DNA of 64,000 nucleotides from Acidimicrobiales bacterium (GCA_025456085.1 JALOLF010000006.1:1-64000), one strand, 5' to 3'; positions 1-9,422 are shown, numbered from the stretch's first letter. Notes: a model not told the origin generated them from the sequence alone. Numbers and translations are program-made.

Positions 1-17
1 GCGCGCCGGGCGGTGGT

Positions 18-3000
18 GTGGCGTCGGGTCGACCCGAACCGCCCCCGCCGGGTGCCGACGGTGGTGACAGCCCGGCCTGGTCTCGTCGCCGCCCGTCGTA
101 CGAGGCCCCGCCGTTGGTGCGCCGGGTCGGCTCCGTGCCCTATGCCGAGCTGCACTGCCACTCCAACTTCAGCTTCCTCGACGGGGCCTCCCATCCCGAG
201 GCCCTCGTCGAGGAAGCGGCTCGCCTCGGCCTCGAATCCCTCGCCCTCACCGACCACGACGGGTTCTACGGCGTGGTCCGCTTCGCCGAGGCGGCCCGTG
301 CCCTGGGGCTGCCCACGGTGTTCGGAGCCGAGCTGACCCTCGGGCGTGTCGCGCCCCAGATCGGGGTGGCCGATCCCGGCGTGCCCGACGACCGGGCCGG
401 CCGGTTCGACGGCACGCTCGACGAGACGCACCTGGTGGTGCTGGCCCGCGACCCCCGCGGCTACGCCCTGCTCGGTCGGGCCATCAGCGAAGCCCAGCTC
501 CGGGGAGAGAAGGGCGCGCCACGCTGCTGCCTGGCCGACCTGGCCGCCCTCGGCGGCGTCGGCGCCGCCTCGGTCGACCAGGGCCACTGGCAGATCCTCA
601 CCGGGTGTCGCAAGGGGGCCGTGCCCCGGGCACTGGTCGCCGACGGCCCTGCTGCGGCCGAGCGGGAGCTGGCCCGACTGGTGGCGGCGTTCGGGCAGGC
701 GAACGTGGCCGTCGAGTTGTGGGATCACGGCGACCCGCTCGACTCGGCCCGCAACGATGCACTCGCCCACATCGCACTGCGGGCCGGGGTCGACCTCGTC
801 GCCACCAACAACGTGCACTACGCCACCCCGGCCGCCCGACCCCTGGCCACGGCACTGGCCGCGGTGCGGGCCCGGCGCTGCCTCGACGAGCTCGACGGCT
901 GGCTCCCGGCGGCCAGCGCCGCCCACCTGCGCGCCGGGGCCGAGCAGGCCCGGCGCTTCGCCCGGTACCCGGGTGTGGTCGAACGGGCCGCGGAGCTGGG
1001 TCGGTCCTGCGCCTTCGACCTGTCGCTGGTGGCACCCCACCTGCCGCCGTTCCCGTGCCCCGCCGGCCACGACGAGATGTCCTGGCTGCGCGAGCTCGTC
1101 GAACGGGGCGCCACCCACCGCTACGGACCGCGGGGCGCCGAACGGGTGCCCGGCGCCTATGCCCAGCTCGACCACGAGCTGGCCCTCGTCGAGCAGCTCG
1201 GCTTCCCCGGCTACTTCCTCGTCGTGTGGGATCTGGTCGAGTTCTGCCGCCGCTCGAACATCTTCTGCCAGGGGCGGGGTTCCGCGGCCAACTCGGCGGT
1301 CTGCTACGCCCTCGGCATCACCAACGCCGACGCCGTGTCGCTGGGCCTGCTGTTCGAGCGCTTCCTCTCCCCCGAGCGCGACGGCCCACCCGACATCGAC
1401 ATCGACATCGAGAGCGACCGCCGTGAGGAGGTCATCCAGTACGTCTACGAGCGCCACGGTCGCCACAACGCCGCCCAGGTGGCCAACGTCATCACCTACC
1501 GGGCGCGCTCGGCCGTGCGCGACATGGCCCGGGCGTTGGGCTATGCCCCCGGCCAGCAGGACGCCTGGGCCAAGCAGGTCGACCGCTGGAGCGGCCTCGC
1601 CTCGTCCGGGGCCTCCGACGTGCGGGGCCCCGCACCCGAGCCGGCGGCGGGCGGCGATCCCTTCGAGGGCATCCCCCGACCGGTGCTCGACCTGGCCGCC
1701 CTGGTGGAGCACTTCCCCCGCCACCTCGGCATCCACTCCGGCGGCATGGTCATCTGCGACCGGCCCGTGATCGAGGTGTGCCCGGTGGAGTGGGCCCGCA
1801 TGGCGGGCCGCAGCGTCCTGCAGTGGGACAAGGACGACTGCGCCGCGGCCGGTCTGGTGAAGTTCGACCTGCTCGGTCTGGGCATGCTCAGCGCCCTGCA
1901 CGGCGCCGTCGACCTGGTGCGCGAGCACCACGGCGTCGAGCTCGACCTGGCCCTGCTCCCCCAGGACGACGCCGTCTACGACATGCTCTGCCGAGCCGAC
2001 TCGGTGGGGGTGTTCCAGGTCGAGAGCCGCGCCCAGATGGCGACCCTGCCCCGCCTGCAGCCCCGGTGCTTCTACGACCTCGTGGTCGAGGTGGCGCTCA
2101 TCCGTCCCGGGCCCATCCAGGGCGGGTCGGTGCACCCCTACATCCGGCGCCGCAACGGCCAGGAGGCCGTCACCTACCTGCACCCGCTGCTCGAGAAGTC
2201 GCTGGCCAAGACCCTCGGCGTGCCGCTGTTCCAGGAGCAGCTCATGCAGATGGCCATCGACGTGGCCGGGTTCACGCCGGCCGAGGCCGATCAGCTCCGC
2301 CAGGCCATGGGGGCCAAGCGCAGCCGGGAGCGCATGGAGCAGCTGCGGGCCCGGCTGTACGCCGGCATGGCCGAGCGGGGCATCACGGGCGAGGTGGCCG
2401 ACCAGATCTTCGACAAGCTCGCCGCCTTCGCCAACTACGGCTTCCCCGAGAGCCACTCGGTGTCGTTCTCCTACCTGGTCTACGCCAGCTCCTGGATCAA
2501 GTGGCACTACCCGGCCGCGTTCTGCGCCGCCCTGCTGAACGCCCAGCCCATGGGCTTCTACTCACCGCACTCCCTGGTGCAGGACGCCCGCCGTCACGGC
2601 GTCGACGTGCACACGCCCGATCTCAACGCCTCGGGCACGGGAGCCACCCTGGCCTGGTCCGCCGTCCCCGCATCCGCCGTCCCCGCATCCGCCGGTGCCG
2701 CACGCCTCGAGGGCGAGGGTCATCCCGCCGGGCATCACCCGAGCGAGGGGGACTGCGTCCGTCGTGTCGGTGACGCCCAGCGGGTCGGGTGCGAGACGGG
2801 TCGTCCCGACGCCCGTGACCGGCACCCGGCACGGGTGTTGCCCACGGCCGGGCTGGCGCAGCCCGCGGTGCGCCTGGGGCTGTCCTCGGTCCGCCACGTC
2901 TCCGACGACCTGGCCGAGCGCATCGTGGGTGATCGCACGGCGCGGGGCCCCTACACCTCGATGGAAGACCTCGAGCGACGGGTGAGCGGCTGCTCGCTCG

Positions 3001-3584
3001 ACATCCTCGAGGCCCTCGCCACCGCCGGCGCCTTCGACTCGTTGCGCGACCCGGACGGCAGCCCGCTCGACCGACGGCGGGCGCTGTGGGCGGCGGGGGC
3101 CGTGGTCCAGTCCGGTCCCGACCGTCTGCGCGGGGTGGTGACGGGCGTGCACGCCCCGCAGCTACCGGGCATGACCCCGGCGGAGGAGTCCGCCGCCGAT
3201 CTGTGGGCCACCGGCGTGTCGCCCGAGGGTCATCCCACCCGGTTCGCGCGCCAGGCGCTCGACGCCCTGGGAGTGGTGCCGGCCGCGGCGTTGCACGAGC
3301 TCGCCGACGGTGACCGGGTGGTGGTGGGCGGTGTGGTCACCCACCGCCAGCGCCCGGCGACGGCCGGGGGCACCACGTTCATCAACCTCGAGGACGAGAC
3401 CGGCTTCGTCAACGTGATCTGCTCCCAGGGCTGCTGGGCGCGCTACCACAGAGTCGCCAGATCATCACCGGCCCTGCTGATCCGGGGTCGGGTGCGCAGC
3501 GCAGAGGGGGTGGTCAACGTCGAGGCGGAGAAGCTGGAGCCCCTCCCGGTCGGTGCCGTCGCCGGCTCCCGCGACTTCCGTTGA
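18..3584 (+). CDS. dnaE2: Error-prone DNA polymerase III alpha subunit DnaE2 (ImuC), possibly 5'-truncated
   Basis: Translesion C-family polymerase that acts with ImuA'/ImuB in SOS mutagenesis in this family. The PHP domain opens with ELHCHSNFSFLDGAS (HCH at residues 46-48). The polymerase aspartates are in PDIDIDIE near residue 458. Fingers run to about 870, then an HhH segment (LGLSSVRHVSDDLAERIV) and a C-terminal OB fold ending GRVRSAEGVVNVE. The short C-terminus and PAWSRRR lead-in are typical of DnaE2, not DnaE1. The frame is open to the left edge, and family members usually have about 30 more N-terminal residues, so GTG at 18 may be internal. Residues ~880-945 are an in-frame, low-similarity insertion containing a 15-bp tandem repeat. 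Confidence 0.93.
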   Translation: MASGRPEPPPPGADGGDSPAWSRRRPSYEAPPLVRRVGSVPYAELHCHSNFSFLDGASHPEALVEEAARLGLESLALTDHDGFYGVVRFAEAARALGLPTVFGAELTLGRVAPQIGVADPGVPDDRAGRFDGTLDETHLVVLARDPRGYALLGRAISEAQLRGEKGAPRCCLADLAALGGVGAASVDQGHWQILTGCRKGAVPRALVADGPAAAERELARLVAAFGQANVAVELWDHGDPLDSARNDALAHIALRAGVDLVATNNVHYATPAARPLATALAAVRARRCLDELDGWLPAASAAHLRAGAEQARRFARYPGVVERAAELGRSCAFDLSLVAPHLPPFPCPAGHDEMSWLRELVERGATHRYGPRGAERVPGAYAQLDHELALVEQLGFPGYFLVVWDLVEFCRRSNIFCQGRGSAANSAVCYALGITNADAVSLGLLFERFLSPERDGPPDIDIDIESDRREEVIQYVYERHGRHNAAQVANVITYRARSAVRDMARALGYAPGQQDAWAKQVDRWSGLASSGASDVRGPAPEPAAGGDPFEGIPRPVLDLAALVEHFPRHLGIHSGGMVICDRPVIEVCPVEWARMAGRSVLQWDKDDCAAAGLVKFDLLGLGMLSALHGAVDLVREHHGVELDLALLPQDDAVYDMLCRADSVGVFQVESRAQMATLPRLQPRCFYDLVVEVALIRPGPIQGGSVHPYIRRRNGQEAVTYLHPLLEKSLAKTLGVPLFQEQLMQMAIDVAGFTPAEADQLRQAMGAKRSRERMEQLRARLYAGMAERGITGEVADQIFDKLAAFANYGFPESHSVSFSYLVYASSWIKWHYPAAFCAALLNAQPMGFYSPHSLVQDARRHGVDVHTPDLNASGTGATLAWSAVPASAVPASAGAARLEGEGHPAGHHPSEGDCVRRVGDAQRVGCETGRPDARDRHPARVLPTAGLAQPAVRLGLSSVRHVSDDLAERIVGDRTARGPYTSMEDLERRVSGCSLDILEALATAGAFDSLRDPDGSPLDRRRALWAAGAVVQSGPDRLRGVVTGVHAPQLPGMTPAEESAADLWATGVSPEGHPTRFARQALDALGVVPAAALHELADGDRVVVGGVVTHRQRPATAGGTTFINLEDETGFVNVICSQGCWARYHRVARSSPALLIRGRVRSAEGVVNVEAEKLEPLPVGAVAGSRDFR
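2661..2690 (+). repeat. 15-bp perfect tandem repeat inside dnaE2
   Basis: Two adjacent copies of GCCGTCCCCGCATCC (2661-2675 and 2676-2690), encoding AVPASAVPAS. They sit at the start of the extra segment that separates the polymerase fingers from the HhH region. An imperfect palindrome (GGGTCATCCCGC...GGGCATCACCC) follows at about 2729-2752. Confidence 0.8.
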
Positions 3585-3620
3585 GCCGTGGTCGCCCCGG
3601 GTGTCGCCGATGCAGCGCGC

Positions 3621-4547
3621 TCAGGCTCGTCGGCGGTACGGCTCGGAGTGGGCCCAGTCGGCGAGCAGCGTGCGCAGCGCGGTGAGCAGGATCAACGGCT
3701 GGTCGAGCATGGCGTGGTGACCGGCCTCGGGGATCTCGATCACCGGGGTGACCCGCCCCAGCCGCTCGTACATGTTCTGGCCGATGTCGGCCGTGACCAG
3801 CCCGCACTCCGAGCGCAGCAGTGCCAGGCGACAGGTCACCCCCGGCAGGTAGGGGAGGGCGATCGATCGCATCCCGCCCGCGAACTGGGCGAAGATCCGG
3901 TGGTCGAACTTCCACTGCCAGCCGCCCTGGGTCTGCTCCAGCGAGCGACGGGCCACGTGGTCCATCACGTAGTCGAGGTAGTGGTCCTGTGCCGGCACCG
4001 TGCGGAACCGCTGCACGGCCTCGTCCACGGATGGGTACACGCGGCGTTTCCCGAACGCCTCCTTCAGGTTGTAGGCGCCGATCTCGGGGTCGGGCTCGGT
4101 CACGGGTGAGTCGCACACGATGGCGCCGTCGAAGCGGTCGGCGTGCAACGCCGCGGTGGCGATGGTGACGAAGCCGCCCATGCTGTGGCCGATGACAACC
4201 GGCCGGCCAGCGATGTCGCCCGCGTCGGCGACGGCCACGACCTCCGCCGTCCACTGCTCGAGGTCGTAGCTGGCGCGGTGTGCGCTGTCGCCGTGCCCGG
4301 ACAGGTCGACGGCCAGCACCCGGTAGTCGTGTGCGAACGTCGCCGCCACGTGGGTCCACCAGTGGGCGTGCGCGCCGCCGCCGTGCACGAACACCAGGCC
4401 CCGTCGCCCCGGTTCGCCCCAGCTGAGGGCGTGCACCCGGCACCCGTCGACGTCCACCCACAGGTCCCGGAACGGCACGGCCAGGGCCCGCACGAACCAG
4501 GCGGGGGAGTGGGGGAGCGGGATCGGGTCCTCGGTGCGCACGATCAC
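3621..4547 (-). CDS. Alpha/beta-fold hydrolase
   Basis: 308 residues. An oxyanion-hole HGGG at 55-58, the nucleophile elbow GHSMGG with Ser122, and a C-terminal AGHHAML histidine give the full alpha/beta-hydrolase triad layout. The substrate cannot be read from sequence. It is convergent with dnaE2 (36 bp apart) and divergent from the SnoaL-like gene. A TAGGGT box at 4551-4556 lies 3 nt before this GTG and 9 nt before the in-frame GTG at 4541, so the protein may begin two codons later. Confidence 0.85.
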   Translation of the reverse strand: MIVRTEDPIPLPHSPAWFVRALAVPFRDLWVDVDGCRVHALSWGEPGRRGLVFVHGGGAHAHWWTHVAATFAHDYRVLAVDLSGHGDSAHRASYDLEQWTAEVVAVADAGDIAGRPVVIGHSMGGFVTIATAALHADRFDGAIVCDSPVTEPDPEIGAYNLKEAFGKRRVYPSVDEAVQRFRTVPAQDHYLDYVMDHVARRSLEQTQGGWQWKFDHRIFAQFAGGMRSIALPYLPGVTCRLALLRSECGLVTADIGQNMYERLGRVTPVIEIPEAGHHAMLDQPLILLTALRTLLADWAHSEPYRRRA

Positions 4548-4627
4548 GGGACCCTACCGGGTGTCGCCGCGTCGGGATCACGGGTCGCCCGCTAACGTGC
4601 GGCCACGGAACCGCCGGGGGAGGCACC

Positions 4628-5140
4628 ATGACCGATCAGACCGCACTGCCGCTGACCGCCGACCTGCTCGTCGAGCTGGAGCGGATCAAGCGCCTCAAGT
4701 ACCACTACATGCGCTGCGTGGACCTGAAGTTGTGGGACGACCTCGTCGACATCTTCACGCCGGACGCCACGGCCAGCTACAGCGGCGGCAACCACAGCTT
4801 CGAGGGGCGGGACGCGATCATCGGGTTCCTGCGCGACTCCATGAGCGCGGACGGCTTCCACTCGAGCCACCGGGTCCACCACCCCGAGATCGACTTCCTG
4901 AGCGAGACCGAGGCCGTGGGGCGCTGGGCGCTCGACGATCGGGTGATCATCGAGGACTTCGACGTCACCGTGCGGGGCTCGGCCTACTACGAGGATCGCT
5001 ACGTCAGGACCGACGCCGGCTGGCGCCTGGCCCACACGGGCTATCTGCGCATCTACGAGGAGATCCAGTCTCGTGAGGGCGTGCCCGGTCTCCGCCTGAC
5101 CGCCAGCCTGTGGAGAACCGGAGGTCGCAGCGAGCTGTGA
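4628..5140 (+). CDS. SnoaL/NTF2-like domain protein
   Basis: 170 residues. It reads as a single alpha+beta barrel of the SnoaL_4 type: an N-terminal helix pair (ELERIKRLKYHYMRCVDLKLWDDL), DIFTPDATASY, a central RVHHPEIDFLSETEA strand region, then YEDRYVRTDAGWRLAHTGYLRIYEE. Family members are small dehydratases, isomerases or ligand-binding proteins. The active-site histidine and aspartate seen in dehydratase members cannot be assigned with certainty. The start is fixed by GGGGGAGG 7 nt upstream. A TAACGT box at 4592-4597 is a likely -10, so this gene is leadered. Confidence 0.85.
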   Translation: MTDQTALPLTADLLVELERIKRLKYHYMRCVDLKLWDDLVDIFTPDATASYSGGNHSFEGRDAIIGFLRDSMSADGFHSSHRVHHPEIDFLSETEAVGRWALDDRVIIEDFDVTVRGSAYYEDRYVRTDAGWRLAHTGYLRIYEEIQSREGVPGLRLTASLWRTGGRSEL

Positions 5141-5194
5141 CGACACCGGTGCGTCGGCGCCGCCGACCGGGCCGGCGTCCGGGGCGGACCGGCG

Positions 5195-5668
5195 TCATCG
5201 ACGCAGGTCGGGCTGGGTCGGTCGTCGGCTGCGCATCTGGAGCGCGGCGAGTGCCCGGAGCTGACCCGCGGCGTCGGACAGGGCGCGCGCCACGGCCAAC
5301 TCCGACACGACCTCGCGTGGCTCGGGCGGGTCCCGGTGGTGCTCGGCGTGACCGGATCCGGTGATCTCGAGCGACCGCATCCGCACGCTGACCAGGGCCT
5401 CGGCCCATCGACCGGTGTCGTCGATCCACACCTCCAGCGACGCCCTGCCCCGGGTCTCGTCGCGGAGATCGATCTCCGGGACCTGACCGACTGGCTCCAC
5501 CGTCCACGTCTCGTCGGGGAACAGGATCGTCTCGGCTCCCGTGTCCCACTGCACGCGGTAGTGTTTGCCGGCCGCGCCGCTGAACACGTCGATCACCTCA
5601 CCGGCGCGGGCGCGCTCGCCGGCCCACTCGGTGTCCTGGCGGATCCGATCTCCGACCCGTACCTGCAT
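5195..5668 (-). CDS. DUF1918-DUF1876 fusion protein
   Basis: 157 residues. The N-terminal ~55 residues (MQVRVGDRI..., GKHYRVQWDTG, ETILFPDETW) match the small SH3-like DUF1918 proteins of actinobacteria. The C-terminal ~85 residues (LEVWIDDTGRWAEALVS, ITGSGHAEHHRDPPEP, SELAVARALSDAAGQL) match DUF1876, a dsRNA-binding-like fold. The two are usually separate genes, sometimes near stress genes, and neither has an established function. The ATG at 5668 was chosen because the DUF1918 signature begins exactly there; the frame runs open upstream into non-homologous sequence. It is divergent from the acidic repeat protein at 5838. Confidence 0.82.
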   Translation of the reverse strand: MQVRVGDRIRQDTEWAGERARAGEVIDVFSGAAGKHYRVQWDTGAETILFPDETWTVEPVGQVPEIDLRDETRGRASLEVWIDDTGRWAEALVSVRMRSLEITGSGHAEHHRDPPEPREVVSELAVARALSDAAGQLRALAALQMRSRRPTQPDLRR

Positions 5669-5837
5669 CGGGCCCCCTCGCCGTGGTGGCGGCCGGACGT
5701 CGTGCCACCGTGGCTGTGCTGTGGCCACGGTACGCCCGTCAGGGAGCCGAGGGAAGAGGGCGCGTTGGACCGGCCCCCCGATGCGGTGGCTACGCTGCGG
5801 CACGGCCCGAGCCGTGCCCGGATCACGAGAAGAGACG

Positions 5838-6665
5838 ATGAGCGACCACGACAACGACGAGATCCCCGCCGGGGAAGCTGCAGCCGGCGAGCCGGCAACG
5901 ACCGCTGAGGTCGTGGCGGAGCCGCCCGCTGTCGAGGAGTCGGCCGTGGTCGAGGGGCTGCCCGCTGGCGGGGAGCTGCCCGCTGTCGAGGAGCTGCCCG
6001 CTGTCGAGGAGACTCGGCGATCGCCTGCGGTCGCATCGAGCTCGGCACCGGCGTCGGCGCGCGCCCGTGCCGGTGGTCGCCCGGGTGGCGGGGGCGCTGG
6101 ACGCCGTCGCCGTGGCGGAGGTCGCGCCGCGCCGGTGCTGACCGACTTCAGCGGGCTCCCCGTGCCCGACGACCTGGTGCGGTTCAACGCCCTGCTCGCT
6201 GCGGAGAAGGAGGCCGAGGCGGTCGCACGTCGGGTGGCCAAGGCCGAGCAGGCCAAGTCCAGGGCCGCGGCCAAGGTCAAGGAGCTGGGCGAGGATCCGA
6301 AGGCCTCCGCCGAGGACCGCGCCGCGGCGGAGGAGGCCTACCGCCAGGCGCTGGGCACGTGGCAGACCCTGCGCGACGGCGGCGAGCCGGCGCCGGCGGT
6401 GGAGGCCGAGGAGCCTGCACCGGCCGAGGAGCCGACCGCCGAGGAGCCTGCACCGGCCGAGGAGCCGACCGCCGAGGAGCCGGTTGCGGCCGAGGAGCCG
6501 GTCGCGGCCGAGGGGCCAGCACCGGCCGAGGAGCCGGTTGCGGCCGAGGAGCCGGTCGCAGCCGAGGGGCCAGCACCGGCCGAGGAGCCGACCGCCGAGG
6601 AGCCGGTTGCGGCCGAGGAGCCGGCACCGGCCCAGGGTGTCGCGGAAGCGCCCGCCGAGGACTGA
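5838..6665 (+). CDS. Acidic, Ala/Glu/Pro-repeat protein with central coiled coil
   Basis: 275 residues, not recognised as a named family. An acidic N-terminus (~1-60) is followed by an Arg/Gly patch (~75-97), then a folded or coiled-coil core (~105-180: [22 protein letters not shown] and an Ala/Lys/Glu-rich helix). The final ~85 residues are built from [17 protein letters not shown] repeats. There is no signal peptide or membrane segment. ATG at 5838 follows an AGAAGAGA ribosome-binding site. Two nt separate its stop from yceH, so the two are probably cotranscribed. The repeats may vary in number between strains. Confidence 0.75.
   Translation: MSDHDNDEIPAGEAAAGEPATTAEVVAEPPAVEESAVVEGLPAGGELPAVEELPAVEETRRSPAVASSSAPASARARAGGRPGGGGAGRRRRGGGRAAPVLTDFSGLPVPDDLVRFNALLAAEKEAEAVARRVAKAEQAKSRAAAKVKELGEDPKASAEDRAAAEEAYRQALGTWQTLRDGGEPAPAVEAEEPAPAEEPTAEEPAPAEEPTAEEPVAAEEPVAAEGPAPAEEPVAAEEPVAAEGPAPAEEPTAEEPVAAEEPAPAQGVAEAPAED
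6405..6632 (+). repeat. Degenerate tandem repeat encoding the EEPxxA tail
   Basis: About 15 copies of a 12-18 bp unit (variants of GCCGAGGAGCCGACC, GCCGAGGAGCCGGTT and GCCGAGGGGCCAGCA). Some 60-bp blocks recur almost identically, which suggests recent slippage or unequal exchange. Confidence 0.85.
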
Positions 6666-6667
6666 GC

Positions 6668-7357
6668 GTGACGGACCTGCCGCAGGGGTCCGGGGACCAC
6701 GAGGCGGCGTCGAGCGGCTACGACCTCTCGGCCGAGGAGGTTCGGGTCCTCGGTTGCCTCGTCGAGAAGGACCGCACCACGCCGCAGAACTACCCGCTCA
6801 CCCTGAACGCGCTGCGACTGGCCTGCAACCAGACCACCAATCGGGAACCGGTCGTCGACTACGACGACGCCACCGTCGAACAGGCCCTCGCGCTGCTGCG
6901 TGGCCGCGGTCTGACACGGGTCGTGTACAGCACCTCCAACCGGGCCACCAAGTACCGCCATGTCCTCGACGAGGCCCTCGCGCTCGTCGACGCGGAGGTC
7001 GCCGCCCTGTGCGTGCTGGCGCTGCGGGGCCCGCAGACCGCAGGCGAGGTGAAGGGTCGCTCCGAGCGGCTCCACGCCTTCACGGATCTCGGCGAGGTGC
7101 AGACCACGCTCGACGGCCTCGCCGATCGGGACCCGCCGCTCGCGGTGCGACTCGAGCGTCGTCCCGGTCAGAAGGACGCCCGCTACGCGCACCTCCTGGC
7201 CGGTCCGGTCGTCGACGACCCGGCGCCGCCGGCGGAGCGGCGCCCGGCTCCGTCGTCGCCGAGCGGGTTCGACTCGGTGCGCGCCGAGCTCGAGGACCTG
7301 CGGGCAGAGCTGGCGACGCTGCGGGCCGAGTTCGACGCCTTCCGCTCCCAGTTCTGA
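6668..7357 (+). CDS. YceH/DUF480 family protein
   Basis: 229 residues. The N-terminal winged-helix pair contains the DUF480 hallmarks [29 protein letters not shown] and TNREPV. The second winged helix contains [27 protein letters not shown]-terminal coiled coil ends the protein ([25 protein letters not shown] region). E. coli YceH is a conserved protein of unclear role; the fold suggests DNA or protein binding. GTG at 6668 lies 2 nt after the previous stop. Confidence 0.9.
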   Translation: MTDLPQGSGDHEAASSGYDLSAEEVRVLGCLVEKDRTTPQNYPLTLNALRLACNQTTNREPVVDYDDATVEQALALLRGRGLTRVVYSTSNRATKYRHVLDEALALVDAEVAALCVLALRGPQTAGEVKGRSERLHAFTDLGEVQTTLDGLADRDPPLAVRLERRPGQKDARYAHLLAGPVVDDPAPPAERRPAPSSPSGFDSVRAELEDLRAELATLRAEFDAFRSQF

Positions 7358-7390
7358 CGCCGTGCCCGGCGCAGTGGCGGCGTGCGCCGG

Positions 7391-7681
7391 TCAGCGGAGC
7401 GCCTGGGCCATGGCGCCGATGGCCGCGGCGATGGCCAGGTGTGCAGACGGGTCCTCCAGGCCCGACGCCCGGTCGTTCACCTGTTCGGCCAGCAGGCGTA
7501 GGTTCGTCGCCACCGACTCGCACTCCGAGCGCGTCACGCTGTCGCGGTCGGTGCGTAGGAGCCCCGTGATCTGCTCGGCCTGCAGCTGCACGGCGGCGGC
7601 GCCCTCCTCGGGCGAGATGCGCTCGTCCAGCACCGCACGGGCGGTCTCCACCACGAACGTCACACGATCCGCAGGGTTCAT
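7391..7681 (-). CDS. Small helical hypothetical protein
   Basis: 96 residues, not recognised. It is predicted all-helical, mildly acidic and soluble (MNPADRVTFVVETARAVL, GAAAVQLQAEQITGLL, ATNLRLLAEQVNDRA, AIAAAIGAMAQAL), without signal peptide or transmembrane segment. The ATG at 7681 is preferred over the upstream in-frame ATG at 7699, which adds only six unusual residues. It is divergent from the channel-like gene with 46 bp between starts. Confidence 0.6.
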   Translation of the reverse strand: MNPADRVTFVVETARAVLDERISPEEGAAAVQLQAEQITGLLRTDRDSVTRSECESVATNLRLLAEQVNDRASGLEDPSAHLAIAAAIGAMAQALR

Positions 7682-7727
7682 GGCGCCACAGCTTGGCACG
7701 TGGAGGTGCCGCTAGGCTCCGGCGCCG

Positions 7728-8843
7728 ATGGTGGTCGCACGGATGGTGGCGTTCATCGCCGGCGTGGCGATCGTGCAGGCCGTCGTGCGCTCCGCCATCC
7801 ACACCGTGGTCATCCCCCAGGGGGAGCGGTCACGCCTCGGACGCATCGTGTTCCGGGCGCTGCGCCCGCTGTACGAGTGGCGGGCCCGCCGGGCCCGGTC
7901 GTTCGAGGACGGCCAGCGCCTGTTGGCCCGCTTCGCCCCCATGAGCCTCGTCGCGCTCGCCGCGTCGTGGGCCGTGCTCGTGATCGTGGGCTACGTGCCG
8001 ATGTTCTGGGCCGTGGGGGAGCACAGCCTCGTCGAGTCCGTGCAGATCTCGGGCTCGTCGCTCACGACCCTCGGCTTCGTCGCCGCCGACGGGCTGCCCG
8101 AGACGCTGCTGGCGGTGTCCGAGGCCCTGCTCGGCCTGGGCCTCGTCGCGCTGCTCATCAGCTTCCTGCCCACCCTCTACCAGTTGTTCTCCCGTCGGGA
8201 GGCCCAGGTGGTGAAGCTCGAGGTGCGGGCAGGCAGCCCGCCCACGGCGCGCGAGATGCTGCTGCGCTACCACCGCATCGGCTGGGACCGGACGCTGGAC
8301 GCCACGTGGGCCGAGTGGGAGCAGTGGTTCGTGGAGCTGGAGGAGAGCCACTCCACCCATCCCTCCCTGGTCTTCTTCCGGTCCCAGCGACCGTCGAGCA
8401 ACTGGGTCACGAGCTGCGGCGCCGTCCTCGACGCGGCCGCGGTGTCGTTGGCGGCGTTGCAGTCCGACGCCGGCCCCCAGGCATCGGTGACGATCCGATC
8501 CGGGTTCCTCGCGCTGCGGGCCATCGCCGGCTTCTACGGCATCCCGTTCGACCCCGAGCCCCGCCCCGACGATCCCATCTCCATCCGACGCGAGGAGTTC
8601 GACGCCCTGTGCGACGAGCTGCGCGACGACGGCCTGGCGGTCCGCGACGATCGCGAGGCCGCCTGGCGGGCCTTCGCTGGCTGGCGGGTCAACTACGACG
8701 CGCCGCTGCTCGGCCTGTGCGCGCTGGTGGACGCGCCGCCCACGCCGTGGTCGTCGGACCGAATGCACCGCTACCGGCGGCCACGCGGGCTCGGGCGGTG
8801 GCGCTGGCAGGTCGAGGCGCTGGACGCCCCGCGGTCGTGGTGA
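7728..8843 (+). CDS. K+-channel-like membrane protein
   Basis: 371 residues. Three hydrophobic segments lie at about 7-25, 73-92 and 125-150. Between the last two is a re-entrant-looking loop with SGSSLTTLGFVA, which resembles a K+-channel selectivity filter (TxGF/TVGYG type) in an M1-P-M2 module. The remaining ~210 residues are cytosolic and unrecognised, with ATWAEWEQWFVELEESHSTHPSLVFFRS-like helices. Two genes away a PhoU/RCK_C protein is encoded, compatible with K+ handling. A TAGGCT box at 7713-7718 places transcription almost at the ATG. Channel function is inferred from the loop only. Confidence 0.68.
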   Translation: MVVARMVAFIAGVAIVQAVVRSAIHTVVIPQGERSRLGRIVFRALRPLYEWRARRARSFEDGQRLLARFAPMSLVALAASWAVLVIVGYVPMFWAVGEHSLVESVQISGSSLTTLGFVAADGLPETLLAVSEALLGLGLVALLISFLPTLYQLFSRREAQVVKLEVRAGSPPTAREMLLRYHRIGWDRTLDATWAEWEQWFVELEESHSTHPSLVFFRSQRPSSNWVTSCGAVLDAAAVSLAALQSDAGPQASVTIRSGFLALRAIAGFYGIPFDPEPRPDDPISIRREEFDALCDELRDDGLAVRDDREAAWRAFAGWRVNYDAPLLGLCALVDAPPTPWSSDRMHRYRRPRGLGRWRWQVEALDAPRSW

Positions 8844-8852
8844 GCCGGCTCC

Positions 8853-9422
8853 CTAACGCTCCGGGCCGAAGTCGACCGACGGGGGCGTCGCCGCCATCTC
8901 GTCGATCTCGAAGTACGCCGCCTCCCGGAAGCCGAAGGCCCTGGCGACCAGGTTCGACGGAACGGTCTGCACCCTGGTGTTCAGCGACCGGACGTTGTTG
9001 TTGTAGAAGCGCCGGGCGGCCTGGATGCGGTTCTCCGTGGCGACCAGCTCCTGCTGCAGCGACAGGTACTGCGTGTCGGCCTGCAGCGCCGGGTAGGCCT
9101 CCGACACCGCCAGCAGCTGGCGCAGCGCGCCGACGAGCAGGTTCTCGTCGCCGGCCTGCGCTGCCGCGTCGCCGTGGTTGGCCACCGCCGTCGCCCGTGC
9201 CCGGGTGACCGCCTCGAAGGTGGCCCGCTCGTGGGCGGCGTAGCCCTTCACCGTCTCCACCAGGTTCGGCACGAGGTCGTAGCGCCGGCGCAGCTCGGTC
9301 TCCACGTTCGCCCACGCGTTGGCCACCAGCTGGCGCTGGCGCACGAACCGGTTGTACATGGACAGCACCACGATCGCCGTCACCAGCACCGCGCCGAGCA
9401 CGACCACCACGACGACGACCAC
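8853..9422 (-). CDS. lemA: LemA family membrane protein
   Basis: 189 residues. One N-terminal transmembrane helix (a run of valines followed by LGAVLVTAIVVLSMYN) is followed by the LemA coiled-coil body: QRQLVANAWANVETELRRRYDLVPNLVE, KGYAAHE, AYPALQADTQYLSLQQEL, ENRIQAARRFYNNNVRSLN, and the FGFREAAYFE end. LemA proteins have an extracytoplasmic helical domain and no settled biochemical role. GTG at 9422 is the first start after the upstream stop (9431) and retains the whole membrane helix. It is probably translationally coupled to the PEBP lipoprotein gene. Confidence 0.9.
   Translation of the reverse strand: MVVVVVVVLGAVLVTAIVVLSMYNRFVRQRQLVANAWANVETELRRRYDLVPNLVETVKGYAAHERATFEAVTRARATAVANHGDAAAQAGDENLLVGALRQLLAVSEAYPALQADTQYLSLQQELVATENRIQAARRFYNNNVRSLNTRVQTVPSNLVARAFGFREAAYFEIDEMAATPPSVDFGPER

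Noticed and set aside
5760-5837. Possible riboswitch or leader before the acidic repeat protein
   Set aside because: Only a GC-rich CGGCACGGC...GCCGTGCC hairpin is visible; no conserved riboswitch elements recognised.
6405-6632. CRISPR-like array
   Set aside because: Units are contiguous, in frame and coding (EEPxxA); there are no unique spacers.
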